DNA of 64,000 bases from Actinoplanes sichuanensis. Its GTDB lineage: Bacteria; Actinomycetota; Actinomycetes; Mycobacteriales; Micromonosporaceae. This document shows, piece by piece, positions 16,971-25,164 of this stretch. A program made the position numbers and the translations under genes. The stretch is from assembly GCF_033097365.1 (NCBI RefSeq), contig NZ_AP028461.1, positions 6,014,001-6,078,000 on the forward strand. Reading direction: 5' to 3'. Each line of letters starts with the position of its first letter. Positions within the stretch are counted from its first letter, which is position 1. The notes below the pieces were generated by a model. It was not told the DNA's origin. It was given only the letters and a program-made list of their open reading frames with translations, and searched no databases.

Positions 16971-18229
16971 GCGGAGGTGTGTTCCTTGCTGTCGCGGGGG
17001 TGGGTCTCGTACATACGGGCCCAGGCGAACAGGCCGGATGCGGCGGTGAGGGCGGCGACGGTCCATACGGCGGCACGGATGCCGGCCAGGTCGGCGACGA
17101 TCCCGGCGAGCAGGGCTCCGGCAGCGAATCCGCCGTCGCGCCACAGCCGGTAGACGCCGACGGCGCGGGCCCGCCAGCCGGGGTGGGCGACGTCGGAGAT
17201 CGATGCCAGCAGGGTCGGATAGACGGCCGCGGTGCCCGCGCCGAGCAGCACCGCCGACAGTGCCCACATGACGAACGTGTCGGCAACGGCGAAACCCGTG
17301 AGGGCCACAGCTTGGGCGAGCATGCCGGTGACGATGAACGGTTTGCGCCCGTACCGGTCGGAGGCCGGTCCGGTGACGAGCTGCCCGAGCCCCCAGACGG
17401 CCGGGTAGAGGGCGGCGAGCACACCGATCTGGGTCAGCGACAGCCCGGCAGCGGCGAAGAGGACCGGGAAGAGCCCCCAGGCGAGACCGTCGTTGAGGTT
17501 GTTGACCATCCCAGCCTGGCTGGCCGAGGAGAGAGCCGGTTCGCGCCAGCTCGTCAGGGCGAACACCTGCCGCGTCGACAGGCCGCTGTCGGCGGTGGCG
17601 TGGGTGGCGGCTTCGCGACGGGCGTGCTCGCGGGTCTCCCGGACGAAGATCAAGGACAGACCGAGGCCGAGTACGACGTACGCGGCGGTGAGCAGGAACG
17701 GTGCGGGACGGAGCCCGTGCTGCGCGGCCAGTGACCCGGTGGCCATCGCGGTGGCGGCGACGGCGAGATAGCCCGCGGCTTCGTTCAGGCCCATGGCGAG
17801 TCCACGGCGGGCCGGCCCGGCCAGGTCGATCTTCATGATGACGGTGGTGGACCAGGACAGGCCCTGGTTGATGCCGAGCAGCACGTTCGCGGCGACGATC
17901 CAGCCCCAACCGGGAGCCCAGATCAACATCGCGGGTACGGGGAGGGCGGCGAGCCAGCCGGCCAGCAGGACGGGTTTGCGGCCGTAACGGTCGGACAGCG
18001 TACCGGCGAAGAAGTTGGTGGCGGCTTTGGTGATGCCGAACGCCAGGATGTAGGTGAGCGCGGCGGTGTAGCCGTCGAGGTGGAACTCCTGCTCGGCGAG
18101 TGGGGTGAGCACGGTGCGCTCGGAGCCGAGGACACCGCCGACCAAAGCGTTCACCACCACGAGCAGGGTGAACTGGGCGGCGTTGACGGCCAGGCCGAGC
18201 CGCGGGCCGTTCACCACCGGAGCGGTCAC
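16967..18229 (-). CDS. MFS transporter (second gene of sulfur operon)
   Basis: 420 residues, 12 helices, with motif A twice (GTLSDRYGRKPVLLAGW and GPASDRYGRKPFIVTGM) and EAAGYLAVAATAMATG in helix 5. The GTG start at 18229 overlaps the rhodanese-fusion stop in GTGA. It is distinct from the MFS gene downstream. Two different pumps behind one persulfide enzyme is unusual; they may act on different sulfur species or other stress compounds. Confidence 0.82.
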   Translation of the reverse strand: MTAPVVNGPRLGLAVNAAQFTLLVVVNALVGGVLGSERTVLTPLAEQEFHLDGYTAALTYILAFGITKAATNFFAGTLSDRYGRKPVLLAGWLAALPVPAMLIWAPGWGWIVAANVLLGINQGLSWSTTVIMKIDLAGPARRGLAMGLNEAAGYLAVAATAMATGSLAAQHGLRPAPFLLTAAYVVLGLGLSLIFVRETREHARREAATHATADSGLSTRQVFALTSWREPALSSASQAGMVNNLNDGLAWGLFPVLFAAAGLSLTQIGVLAALYPAVWGLGQLVTGPASDRYGRKPFIVTGMLAQAVALTGFAVADTFVMWALSAVLLGAGTAAVYPTLLASISDVAHPGWRARAVGVYRLWRDGGFAAGALLAGIVADLAGIRAAVWTVAALTAASGLFAWARMYETHPRDSKEHTSA

Positions 18230-19563
18230 CGGCTCTCCCGCAGCGGGTTGCCGGTGGCGGCGGCCCAGTCGGCCGGTCCGCCGACGAGCACGCCGAGGTC
18301 GTGGTGACCGGCGCGTTCGAGCAGGGTGACGGCGGTCATGGCGCGTTCGCCATGCCCACACATCACGATCTCGATGCCGGCCGCGGCGGCGGGGTCGGTG
18401 GGCAGGTCGCCGAGTTCGAGGTGGGTTGCGGCGGGCAGGTGCCCGGCCGCGTACTCGCCGGCTTGGCGGATGTCGAGGACCGGGCCGTCGACGCGGTCCG
18501 GGGTGACGAGGCGGGTGGTGGAGACCGGGCCGGTCCAGGCGGTCATGCCGCCGTCGAGTTCGCCGATGATGTGCTCGACGCCGATGTTCAGGGCCGGCCA
18601 CAGGATGTCGGCGGGGTCCTGGTCGGCGTTACGGACGATGATCACGGGAGCGTCGCGGTCGACGAGCCAGCCGAGCCACGTCGCGAACTGGGCCCGCAGC
18701 GGAATCGCGACCGCACCGGCGATGTGGCCGGTCACGACGTCGGCGACCGGGCGGACGTCGACGGCGATCGCACCGTCTGCCAGCAGCCGTTTCACCTGGT
18801 CAGCGGCGAGGGCGGGCAGGACCGGCGGTCCGCTGACAATCGCCGGGCCTTGCCGGTTGACTTCGGCCAGCCATCGGAAATAGGCCGGATAGGTTCCCAG
18901 CGAGTCGAGCAGGTGCCGGGCGAAGGTGTCGGCGTCACGCGCGTTCAACAGCGGATTGCCGGTCTTCTCCGCGCCGATGGTGGAGGCGCGTGCCGTGCCG
19001 GGCGGCGCCGAACAGAAAGAGCCGGCCCCGTGGGTAGGCCACACCCGGGTGTGGTCGGGCAGTTCGGTGAGCCGGCGCAGGGAAGCGTACTGGGCATGTG
19101 CGAGTTCCATGGCTCGGTCGTCGCCGAGCAGGTCGGTGCGTGCGGCCGAGCCGACGATCAACGACCCGCCGGTGAACACTCCCACCGGGACGGTGCCGTC
19201 GAGCAGCAGGAACGACAGGTGCTCGTCGGTGTGCCCGGGAGTCGCGAGGACCCGCAGGGTGAGGCCGCCGAGGTCGATCTCGTCGCCATCACCGAGGCCG
19301 CGGTGGTCGAACGCGCGCATTCCGGCTGCCGAGGCGAGGATCTGCGCGCCGTCGGTGGCCGCCAGTTGCACCGCGCCGGACAGGAAGTCGGCGTGCAGGT
19401 GGGTGTCGGCCGCCCACGCAATGGTCAGCTCGCGCCGCTCGGCTGCGGCTCGCACCGCTCGCAGGTCTCGCGGGGCGTCCACGGCCAGGGCCCTGCCGTC
19501 GCCGACGTCGAGCAGGTAGGCACTGTTGCCCAGTCCTTCGTCGATCAGTGGCACCAGGTGCAT
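18226..19563 (-). CDS. Persulfide dioxygenase-like MBL hydrolase fused to two rhodanese domains
   Basis: 445 residues. An N-terminal metallo-beta-lactamase domain has the ADTHLHADFLSG metal motif, ATPGHTDEHLSFLL, and WPTHGAGSFC, typical of the ETHE1/persulfide dioxygenase branch. Two rhodanese modules follow: the first (AIAVDVRPVADVVTGHIAGAV) has Asn/Ala in place of the catalytic Cys (IVRNAD), and the second (PVLDIRQAGEYAAGHLPAA) keeps it (EIVMCGHGERA). It should oxidise glutathione- or mycothiol-type persulfides to sulfite and move sulfane sulfur. First gene of a three-gene operon, divergent from an ArsR-rhodanese regulator. Confidence 0.85.
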   Translation of the reverse strand: MHLVPLIDEGLGNSAYLLDVGDGRALAVDAPRDLRAVRAAAERRELTIAWAADTHLHADFLSGAVQLAATDGAQILASAAGMRAFDHRGLGDGDEIDLGGLTLRVLATPGHTDEHLSFLLLDGTVPVGVFTGGSLIVGSAARTDLLGDDRAMELAHAQYASLRRLTELPDHTRVWPTHGAGSFCSAPPGTARASTIGAEKTGNPLLNARDADTFARHLLDSLGTYPAYFRWLAEVNRQGPAIVSGPPVLPALAADQVKRLLADGAIAVDVRPVADVVTGHIAGAVAIPLRAQFATWLGWLVDRDAPVIIVRNADQDPADILWPALNIGVEHIIGELDGGMTAWTGPVSTTRLVTPDRVDGPVLDIRQAGEYAAGHLPAATHLELGDLPTDPAAAAGIEIVMCGHGERAMTAVTLLERAGHHDLGVLVGGPADWAAATGNPLRESR

Positions 19564-19639
19564 GACACTCCTTCTCCTGTGTGGCGACCCTCCTCGCGAA
19601 CTTCTACACTATTCCATGAAACTTTGGAGGAAGCGCAAG

Positions 19640-20296
19640 ATGGGTGACCACAGTGACAAGGCCGCACTGTTCGACGCTCTCGCCCGGGTCGGCAAGGCGC
19701 TCGGCAGCGGCAAACGTTTGGAACTGCTCGACCTGCTGGCCCAGGGCGAGCGCAGCGTCGAGCACCTCGCCGCCGTAGCCGGCCTCGGGCTGACCACCTG
19801 CTCGGCGCACTTGCAGACGCTGCGCCAGGCCGGCCTCGTCGCCACCCGCCGGGACGGCACGAAGATCCATTACCGACTGGCCGGGCCCGACGTCGCCGCC
19901 CTCTACGCACTGCTCCGCGATGTCGCGGCCACCCGCAACGCCGAGGCGGCCGCCGCCCGTGACGCCTACCTGGGCCCCGCCGACACCGAGGCCGTCGACC
20001 GCGACGAGCTGCGTCGCCGCCTGGCCGCCGGTGACGTGATCGCCGTCGACGTCCGCCCGGCCGAGGAATACGCCGCCGGGCACATCCCCGGCGCGATCTC
20101 CATCCCCCTGGACCAGCTCGCCGCACGGATCACCGAACTGCCCGCCGACGTCGAGGTGGTCGCCTACTGCCGGGGCGCCTACTGCGTGCTCTCCCACGAG
20201 GCGGTCCGACTGCTGATCGACCATGGCCACCCGGCCGTCCGGCTCGCCGACGGGATGCTCGAATGGCGCCGCGACCAACTGCCCATCGCCGTGTAA
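19640..20296 (+). CDS. ArsR-family HTH fused to rhodanese domain
   Basis: 218 residues from ATG 19640, with GGAGGAAG seven bases upstream; an earlier ATG at 19616 is less well placed. Residues 5-95 are an ArsR winged helix (VEHLAAVAGLGLTTCSAHLQ, TRRDGTKIHYRL). Residues 110-218 are a rhodanese (VIAVDVRPAEEYAAGHIPGA) with active site CRGAYC. Such fusions probably sense persulfide directly. The divergent persulfide dioxygenase operon, 76 bases away, is the obvious target. Confidence 0.85.
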   Translation: MGDHSDKAALFDALARVGKALGSGKRLELLDLLAQGERSVEHLAAVAGLGLTTCSAHLQTLRQAGLVATRRDGTKIHYRLAGPDVAALYALLRDVAATRNAEAAAARDAYLGPADTEAVDRDELRRRLAAGDVIAVDVRPAEEYAAGHIPGAISIPLDQLAARITELPADVEVVAYCRGAYCVLSHEAVRLLIDHGHPAVRLADGMLEWRRDQLPIAV

Positions 20297-20308
20297 CCGT
20301 CACCCTGC

Positions 20309-20339
20309 TTGACGCACCCATCCGTAAGTCGTAACTTAC
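20309..20339 (+). promoter_or_regulatory. Leaderless promoter with embedded ArsR operator
   Basis: TTGACG (20309-20314), a 17-base spacer and TAACTT (20332-20337) form a good promoter whose start point falls at about the GTG at 20345, so the mRNA is probably leaderless. A perfect dyad GTAAGT-CGTA-ACTTAC (20324-20339) covers the -10, and another ACTTAC half-site lies at 20351-20356. Confidence 0.65.
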
Positions 20340-20344
20340 CGTTC

Positions 20345-20686
20345 GTGGCAACTTACCAAGCCGAGGACGGCTGGGAGCTACTCGCCGACCCGTCCCGGCG
20401 CTCCATCGTCACGCGCCTGGCCGAGCGGCCCCGCGCCGTCGGTGAACTCGCCGACGAACTGCCGATCAGCCGACCTGCCGTGTCGCAACATCTGAAGGTG
20501 CTCAAAGACGCCGGCCTGGTCACCGACGAGGCGGCCGGCACCCGGCGGGTGTACCGGCTCAACCCGGCAGGCGTCGCCGCGCTGCGCGATCAACTCGACA
20601 CCTTCTGGAACCGCGCGCTCAGCGGCTACCGCGATCTCGCCGAACAACCGAACACGGACGGCCCATCAGGCAAGGAGAGGACATGA
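20345..20686 (+). CDS. ArsR-family regulator of SRPBCC operon
   Basis: 113 residues from GTG 20345. Winged helix DGWELLADPSRRSIVTRLAERPRAVGELADELPISRPAVSQHLKVLKDAGLV with no metal-binding cysteines, so it belongs to the ArsR/SRPBCC-paired group rather than a metal sensor. The stop overlaps the next ATG in ATGA. In such pairs the ArsR protein usually represses the SRPBCC partner; the operator over its own -10 supports autoregulation. Confidence 0.85.
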   Translation: MATYQAEDGWELLADPSRRSIVTRLAERPRAVGELADELPISRPAVSQHLKVLKDAGLVTDEAAGTRRVYRLNPAGVAALRDQLDTFWNRALSGYRDLAEQPNTDGPSGKERT

Positions 20687-21165
20687 CCGAGACAACAGCC
20701 GTGGAAGTGCGACGGCAGATCGTCATCGAGGCACCCCTCGAGCGCGCCTTCACGGTCTTCACCGACCGATTCGGCGACTTCAAACCGCCAGAACACAACC
20801 TTCTCGGTACGCCGATCGCCGAGTCCGTGTTCGAGCCGAAGGTCGGCGGCCACATCTACGACCGCGGCACCGATGGCAGCGAATGCCGGTGGGCACGGAT
20901 CCTCGCCTACGAACCCCCGGACCGGGTCGTGTTCAGCTGGGACATCAGCCCGCAGTGGCAGGTCGAGACCGACCCCGGCAACACCAGCGAGGTCGAGGTT
21001 CGATTCATCGCCGAGACCCCGGCCCGCACCCGCGTCGAACTCGTGCACCGCCACCTCGACCGGCACGGCCCCGGCTGGGAATCCGTCCGCGACGGCGTCG
21101 CCCACGACCAGGGATGGCCCCTCTATCTGGCCCGTTACGCCGCTCTGTTCGCCCGGGACCGTTGA
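20683..21165 (+). CDS. SRPBCC (AHSA1-like) domain protein
   Basis: 160 residues with the START/AHSA1 helix-grip pattern: RRQIVIEAPLERAFTVFTDRFGDFKPPEHN, GGHIYDRGTDGSECRWARILAYEPPDRVVFSWDIS, VEVRFIAETPARTRVELVHRHLDRHGPGWE. The fold forms a hydrophobic cavity for an unknown ligand. Translationally coupled to the ArsR gene before it. Confidence 0.82.
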   Translation: MTETTAVEVRRQIVIEAPLERAFTVFTDRFGDFKPPEHNLLGTPIAESVFEPKVGGHIYDRGTDGSECRWARILAYEPPDRVVFSWDISPQWQVETDPGNTSEVEVRFIAETPARTRVELVHRHLDRHGPGWESVRDGVAHDQGWPLYLARYAALFARDR

Positions 21166-21166
21166 G

Positions 21167-21607
21167 ATGCCGCCGATCACGGTCACTACCGACATCGACC
21201 GTCCCGCGCCGGACGTGTTCACTTACGCCACCGACCCGACCCGCTTCCACGAATGGCAATCCGGCGTCGTCGACGGCCACCTGGAGTCCCCCGATGACCC
21301 CGGGCCGGGTGCGATCTGCCGCACCACCCGGCGCATCGGCGGAGCCGACCGAACAAGCACTTCCGAGATCTCGCACTTCAACCCACCGACCGCCTGGGGC
21401 GTCCGTGGCATCGACGGACCCATCCGGGCCACCGTCGACGTCACCGTCGAGCCCCTCGGCCCGCATCGGTCACGGCTGACCATCGCCGTCGACTTCGAGG
21501 GCCACGGCATCGGCAGACTGCTCGTCCCGCTGCTGGTACGCCGGGAAGCCCGCAAGGAGATGCCCGCCAACCTGGCCAAACTGAAACAGCACGTCGAAAA
21601 CGGATGA
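21167..21607 (+). CDS. SRPBCC polyketide-cyclase/dehydrase-like protein
   Basis: 146 residues, beginning one base after the upstream stop. ITVTTDIDRPAPDVFTYATDPTRFHEWQSGV is the usual opening of this subgroup, followed by a conserved late helix (ARKEMPANLAKLKQHVE). It is only distantly like the SRPBCC protein before it, so this is not a simple tandem duplication. Ligand unknown; third gene of the ArsR operon. Confidence 0.8.
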   Translation: MPPITVTTDIDRPAPDVFTYATDPTRFHEWQSGVVDGHLESPDDPGPGAICRTTRRIGGADRTSTSEISHFNPPTAWGVRGIDGPIRATVDVTVEPLGPHRSRLTIAVDFEGHGIGRLLVPLLVRREARKEMPANLAKLKQHVENG

Positions 21608-21645
21608 GCTAAGGGATCCGGCGACGATCAGGATCCGGGCCCGAC

Positions 21646-22020
21646 TCAACCATGCTGACGGCCGTGCTCCCCGGCCGGAACGGAGTGGGACGGGCCGGGC
21701 TGCGGCGCTGAGCCCGTCCCGCCGCCACGCAGCATGGGACCGATCAACAGCGCCGACACGGCGAACATGGCCCCGAACAGCAGCACCGCGGCGCCGGGCG
21801 CCGACCAGGAACCGAACCGGCGGCGCAGTCGCAGCAGCATCGGCGCCATCACGGCCAGTCCGAGCACGCCGAAGAGCACGGTGCCGCCGAGACCGGCCAC
21901 CAGAGCCGTGCCCGCGAACAGACCGGCGTGGTGCAGGAGATGCGGGATCAGGCCCATCGCGGCCCCGAGCACCGCGCCGACGCTCCATCGCCTCGCGGGC
22001 ACGTCTGGCGTCTCAGCCAC
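21646..22020 (-). CDS. Small integral membrane protein
   Basis: 124 residues with three or four hydrophobic helices (VGAVLGAAMGLIPHLLHHAG, LVAGLGGTVLFGVLGLAVMAPML, AAVLLFGAMFAVSALLIGPM) and a His/Pro-rich tail. The starting ATG lies inside the last codons of the MarR gene (8-base overlap), so the pair is coupled. No family recognised; the MarR protein presumably controls it. Confidence 0.7.
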   Translation of the reverse strand: MAETPDVPARRWSVGAVLGAAMGLIPHLLHHAGLFAGTALVAGLGGTVLFGVLGLAVMAPMLLRLRRRFGSWSAPGAAVLLFGAMFAVSALLIGPMLRGGGTGSAPQPGPSHSVPAGEHGRQHG

Positions 22021-22492
22021 GCGCCGGACCGCTCACGTCGGCCGTGGCCTGCTGACGGCCGGCGGCGTCGACCAGCGTCGTCAACGCATCGATGACCGCC
22101 GGGCGCTGCTCCGCCGGAATGCCGCGCAGCAGTTCGGCGAACCGGGCCGCACGGGCGACAGCCAGTTCACCGGCAGCGCGGCGACCGTCCGGAGTCAGCT
22201 CCAGCCACACCAGCCGCCCGTCACCACCACGCTCGGCCCGCTGCACCCAGCCCCGGCCGGTCAACTGCGAGACGAGGCGACTGACCGTGCTCTTCTCCAG
22301 CCGCAACCGCTCACCGAGTGCGCTCTGGGTCAGCGGCCCATCTCGATCCAGCTCGCCAACCGCATGCGCCTCGGACGTCGGCACCGGTGTCCCGCACGGG
22401 GTGCGATCCGGCTGGTGCAGACCGAACGCACGAACGAACGCGGTGATCTTCCCCTGAAGGACCAGGGCCTGCTCGAGTTGATCCTCCGACAT
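22013..22492 (-). CDS. MarR-family regulator
   Basis: 159 residues from ATG 22492. MarR winged helix: DGPLTQSALGERLRLEKSTVSRLVSQLTGRGWVQRAERGGDGRLVWLELTPDGRR. The ATG itself lies in the first of two 21-bp direct repeats, so repression of its own transcription is likely. Operon partner is a small membrane protein. Confidence 0.85.
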   Translation of the reverse strand: MSEDQLEQALVLQGKITAFVRAFGLHQPDRTPCGTPVPTSEAHAVGELDRDGPLTQSALGERLRLEKSTVSRLVSQLTGRGWVQRAERGGDGRLVWLELTPDGRRAAGELAVARAARFAELLRGIPAEQRPAVIDALTTLVDAAGRQQATADVSGPARG

Positions 22493-22532
22493 GGTTCGAC
22501 CGTACAACTAAATGGTTCGACGATGCAACCAA
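22491..22532. promoter_or_regulatory. Tandem 21-bp repeats at MarR promoter
   Basis: Two adjacent 21-bp units (22491-22511 and 22512-22532) both begin ATGGTTCGAC and contain CAAC near the end, agreeing at 17 of 21 positions. Each holds a loose GTT..AAC dyad like MarR sites. The first includes the MarR start codon. Confidence 0.5.
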
Positions 22533-22647
22533 ATGCCGGCCGGGTCGCCACCCGTCATCGTAGGAACCTTGCGACAAGCCCCGAGGCGCGCGGATTGTCA
22601 CGTGACCGGATGTGGCAGCAGGACGAACCGGGACCGCTCCTGCGAAC

Positions 22648-22782
22648 TCGGGAGCGCCCTCACCGCCGCCGGAACCGGTGCGGCGACCGGTGGTCCGGTG
22701 GGCATCGTCGTCGGAGCCGGCGCCAATGCACTACCGGCACACCAGGCGATCGGGTTCCATTTCGACCACCCGACCAGAGGCC
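22648..22782 (+). pseudogene. Chimeric remnant of the type VII-like cassette
   Basis: The left part (22648-22724) encodes GSALTAAGTGAATGGPVGIV, matching the Gly-rich hydrophobic segment of the effector-like gene (12179-12260) with a 12-base gap. The right part (22721-22782) encodes NALPAHQAIGFHFDHP, matching the extreme C-terminus of the cassette's membrane protein (13188-13250). About 930 bases that separate these in the intact cassette are gone; the join is at GGCGCC, shared by both parents. The rest of this 370-base gap shows nothing else. Confidence 0.75.
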
Positions 22783-22898
22783 GCGGGCTTCATCCCGGCA
22801 AGCCCCTGACCGGCGCGGCGCCAATCCGAGATGCAGTATCATCGCACCGTGTCCGTACCGGTGTCGATTTACTCGACGTGACACAGGCTATCTGGCAG

Positions 22899-23465
22899 AT
22901 GGGATTCAACGCGGTGCTACGTGACAAAAGTGCGATCCGCATTCTTGGCGATCCGGTGCTCCGCACTCCCTGCAAGGCCGTCGACGAATTCGACAAGCGT
23001 CTGAGCAAACTCGTCGACGAGATGTTCGACATCATGTACAAGGCACGGGGCGTGGGCCTCGCCGCCAACCAGATCGGCGTCGGACTGCGTTTGTTCGTCT
23101 ACGACTGCCCCGATGGCGAGGGTGCCGACAACAAGGGATATCTCATCAATCCCGAGCTCGTCATCAACGAGGGCGAGGATGTCACCGAGCCGGAGGGCTG
23201 CCTGTCCGTGCCGGGTCACTATTTCGACACCGTCCGGGCGTCATCGACCACCCTCAGCGGGGTGGACCTCCACGGCAATCAGGTTTCGGTCTCCGGCAAG
23301 GGTTACTTCGCCCGATGCCTGCAGCACGAGCTCGACCACCTGAACGGGACCGTTTACATCGATCGGCTGGCCGGTGACGAGCGTCGCCGTGCCCTGCGCG
23401 CCATCCGCGCCGCCGCCCCGTCCAAGCCGTCTCTCGGCAAGAGCAGCAGCCCGTTCGGCCTCTGA
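22899..23465 (+). CDS. def: Peptide deformylase
   Basis: 188 residues if started at ATG 22899; GTG at 22878 is also possible, and neither has a clear ribosome site. All three deformylase motifs are present: GVGLAANQIGV (Asn where Pro is usual), EGCLSVPG with the metal Cys, and QHELDHLNG with HExxH. It removes the formyl group from new N-termini, using Fe or Zn. It is not next to fmt or other translation genes, so it is probably a secondary def copy. A strong hairpin follows. Confidence 0.92.
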   Translation: MGFNAVLRDKSAIRILGDPVLRTPCKAVDEFDKRLSKLVDEMFDIMYKARGVGLAANQIGVGLRLFVYDCPDGEGADNKGYLINPELVINEGEDVTEPEGCLSVPGHYFDTVRASSTTLSGVDLHGNQVSVSGKGYFARCLQHELDHLNGTVYIDRLAGDERRRALRAIRAAAPSKPSLGKSSSPFGL

Positions 23466-23487
23466 CCGGCCCCATGCCGGCTGACCG

Positions 23488-23516
23488 CGCGTGAGGTGTC
23501 CTCGACACCTCACGCG
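23488..23516 (+). terminator. Hairpin terminator after def
   Basis: CGCGTGAGGTGTC pairs perfectly with GACACCTCACGCG over a three-base loop, 22 bases after the def stop. Confidence 0.8.
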
Positions 23517-23692
23517 ACAGCTGGCATACGGCCGTTACTTGATCGCCCGAGCCGAGACGAGGAGCGCCGATCGCGTCGTCGCGGGCTCCTGGCGCTCGGG
23601 GCGGACCGGTGATGCAGACTTGACCGAGCTGGCACTACGCCACTGGTCAGCACACACTACGTTACCCATAGCTGCACTATAGACCGCAGAGC

Positions 23693-23752
23693 ATGACAGT
23701 GACAGCCTTCACTGGAGCGGACTTCGCGGTGCCTACACCCGACTCTCCATAG
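23693..23752 (+). CDS. Candidate 19-residue leader or precursor peptide
   Basis: ATG at 23693 opens a 19-codon frame (MTVTAFTGADFAVPTPDSP) ending 88 bases before the JmjC gene. A TATAGA -10-like hexamer lies just upstream. The ribosome site is poor and codon use is not strongly GC3-biased, so this may be chance. It is listed because the next genes are peptide-modifying types. The remainder of 23517-23840 shows no other gene. Confidence 0.2.
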   Translation: MTVTAFTGADFAVPTPDSP

Positions 23753-23840
23753 TCGATTGCCGTACTAGACTCGACGACTCACCTACGTCGGACGTCATCG
23801 ATGCGTGAAGCACTCTGCAGAGCAGACCAGGGAGGGTCGG

Positions 23841-25052
23841 ATGCTGGAGAGTCTGGGCAAGATCGTCGGCTCGTCCGCCGAGGCGGAACGTTTCGTGCGG
23901 GAGATCTTCGGCAGGCGGCCCGCGGTGTTCTCCGGGCCGACCGCCGGCTTCGCCGACCTGTTCGACTGGGCCGAGATGGAACGCATGCTGCAGTATTCGC
24001 AGGTGCACCACCCCCGGGTTCGGGTGACCAAGAACGGCGCGGCCGCCGACGAGGGGGCCATAGCCGTGGAGCGGGTGAGCCACGAGGGCGTCGGCTACAC
24101 GCGGCTGCTGTCCGGAGCCGTGATGGCCGAGCTGTCCGACGGCGCCACTCTCGTGGTCGACTCCGCGGACGAGCTGTCCCCGCCCCTGCGCCGCCTCGCC
24201 GCCGATCTGGAACGCGAGCTGCAGGAACACGTGGAGATCAACGTCTACTGCTCGTGGGGCACCGAGCCCGGCCTCGGACTGCACTGGGACGACCACGAGG
24301 TCATCGTGCTGCAGGTGGCGGGTGAGAAGAAGTGGGAGATCCACTCGCCGACACTCGAGGCCCCGACCGCCGAGCAGCAACCGCCGCCACCCGCCGCCGG
24401 CACGGAGCCGGCCATGGCGCTCACCCTGCGGGCGGGTGAGTCTCTGCACGTACCCCGCGGCTGGTGGCATCTGGTGGCGAGCGTCGGGGTGCCCTCGCTG
24501 CATCTCACCATCGGCATCCGGCCCGCCACCGGTGTCGACTTGCTGGCCGCGGTGGTGCGGGAGGTGGGCGCCCGGGCCGCGATGCGGGTCAACATCCCGC
24601 GCTGGGGCTCCCCCGCCGAGACCGCACAGTACCTGGCCACCGTGCGGGAGGCGGTCCAGGAGGAATTGAGCGGCAGTGATCTTCTGCAGCGGTTCCTTCT
24701 GATGCGCAACGGACGTGACCCTGGGCGCGGGGCGCTGTCTCTCGCCTCGCTGGGCGGCGACGGCCGCCTCCATCTCGACGACGACAGCATCGTCCGCCTC
24801 GTTGCTCCACGCGCCCGGATCGAATTCGATGGGGAGCAGATCAAGCTTTACGGTGCCGGCCACGAGTTGTCGATCAGGACCGAGGCCCGTGCCGTCCTCG
24901 AAATCCTCTTCACCGAGGAGAGCATCAGCTTCCGCGAATTGTCGGCCAAATGTTCCGCGACGATGCCGGGGAACGCCATCGAGGAACTGTTGAGCGATTT
25001 GACGATACTCGGCCTGATCAGTTTGGAACGAGGCCGGATCACTTCACATTAG
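23841..25052 (+). CDS. JmjC/cupin 2-oxoglutarate oxygenase
   Basis: 403 residues from ATG 23841 with AGGGAGGG upstream. The cupin_4/JmjC core has LHWDDHEVIVLQVAGEKKWEI (Fe ligands His148 and Asp150) and LHVPRGWWHLV (third ligand His210). A C-terminal winged-helix-like region (LEILFTEESISFRELSAKC) resembles the ribosomal-oxygenase (RoxA/YcfD) group, which hydroxylate Arg or His in proteins. Here the position at the head of a conflict-type operon suggests a peptide or protein target encoded nearby or in the host cell. Residue 149 onward is intact; no truncation. Confidence 0.8.
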   Translation: MLESLGKIVGSSAEAERFVREIFGRRPAVFSGPTAGFADLFDWAEMERMLQYSQVHHPRVRVTKNGAAADEGAIAVERVSHEGVGYTRLLSGAVMAELSDGATLVVDSADELSPPLRRLAADLERELQEHVEINVYCSWGTEPGLGLHWDDHEVIVLQVAGEKKWEIHSPTLEAPTAEQQPPPPAAGTEPAMALTLRAGESLHVPRGWWHLVASVGVPSLHLTIGIRPATGVDLLAAVVREVGARAAMRVNIPRWGSPAETAQYLATVREAVQEELSGSDLLQRFLLMRNGRDPGRGALSLASLGGDGRLHLDDDSIVRLVAPRARIEFDGEQIKLYGAGHELSIRTEARAVLEILFTEESISFRELSAKCSATMPGNAIEELLSDLTILGLISLERGRITSH

Positions 25053-25164
25053 AGGCGGGGTCGGCACGGTGCAGAGTGTCGTTCTTGCGCCCGGCGTCGG
25101 TAGGATGGGAAGATCCGGGCACCACTGTGGTGACTCGCCGATCGGACAAGCTCTGGAGACAGGT

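Noticed and set aside
16164..17153. Plus-strand Gly/Asp-rich frame of 329 codons
   Set aside because: It lies fully antisense to the two MFS genes and has no ribosome site or domain.
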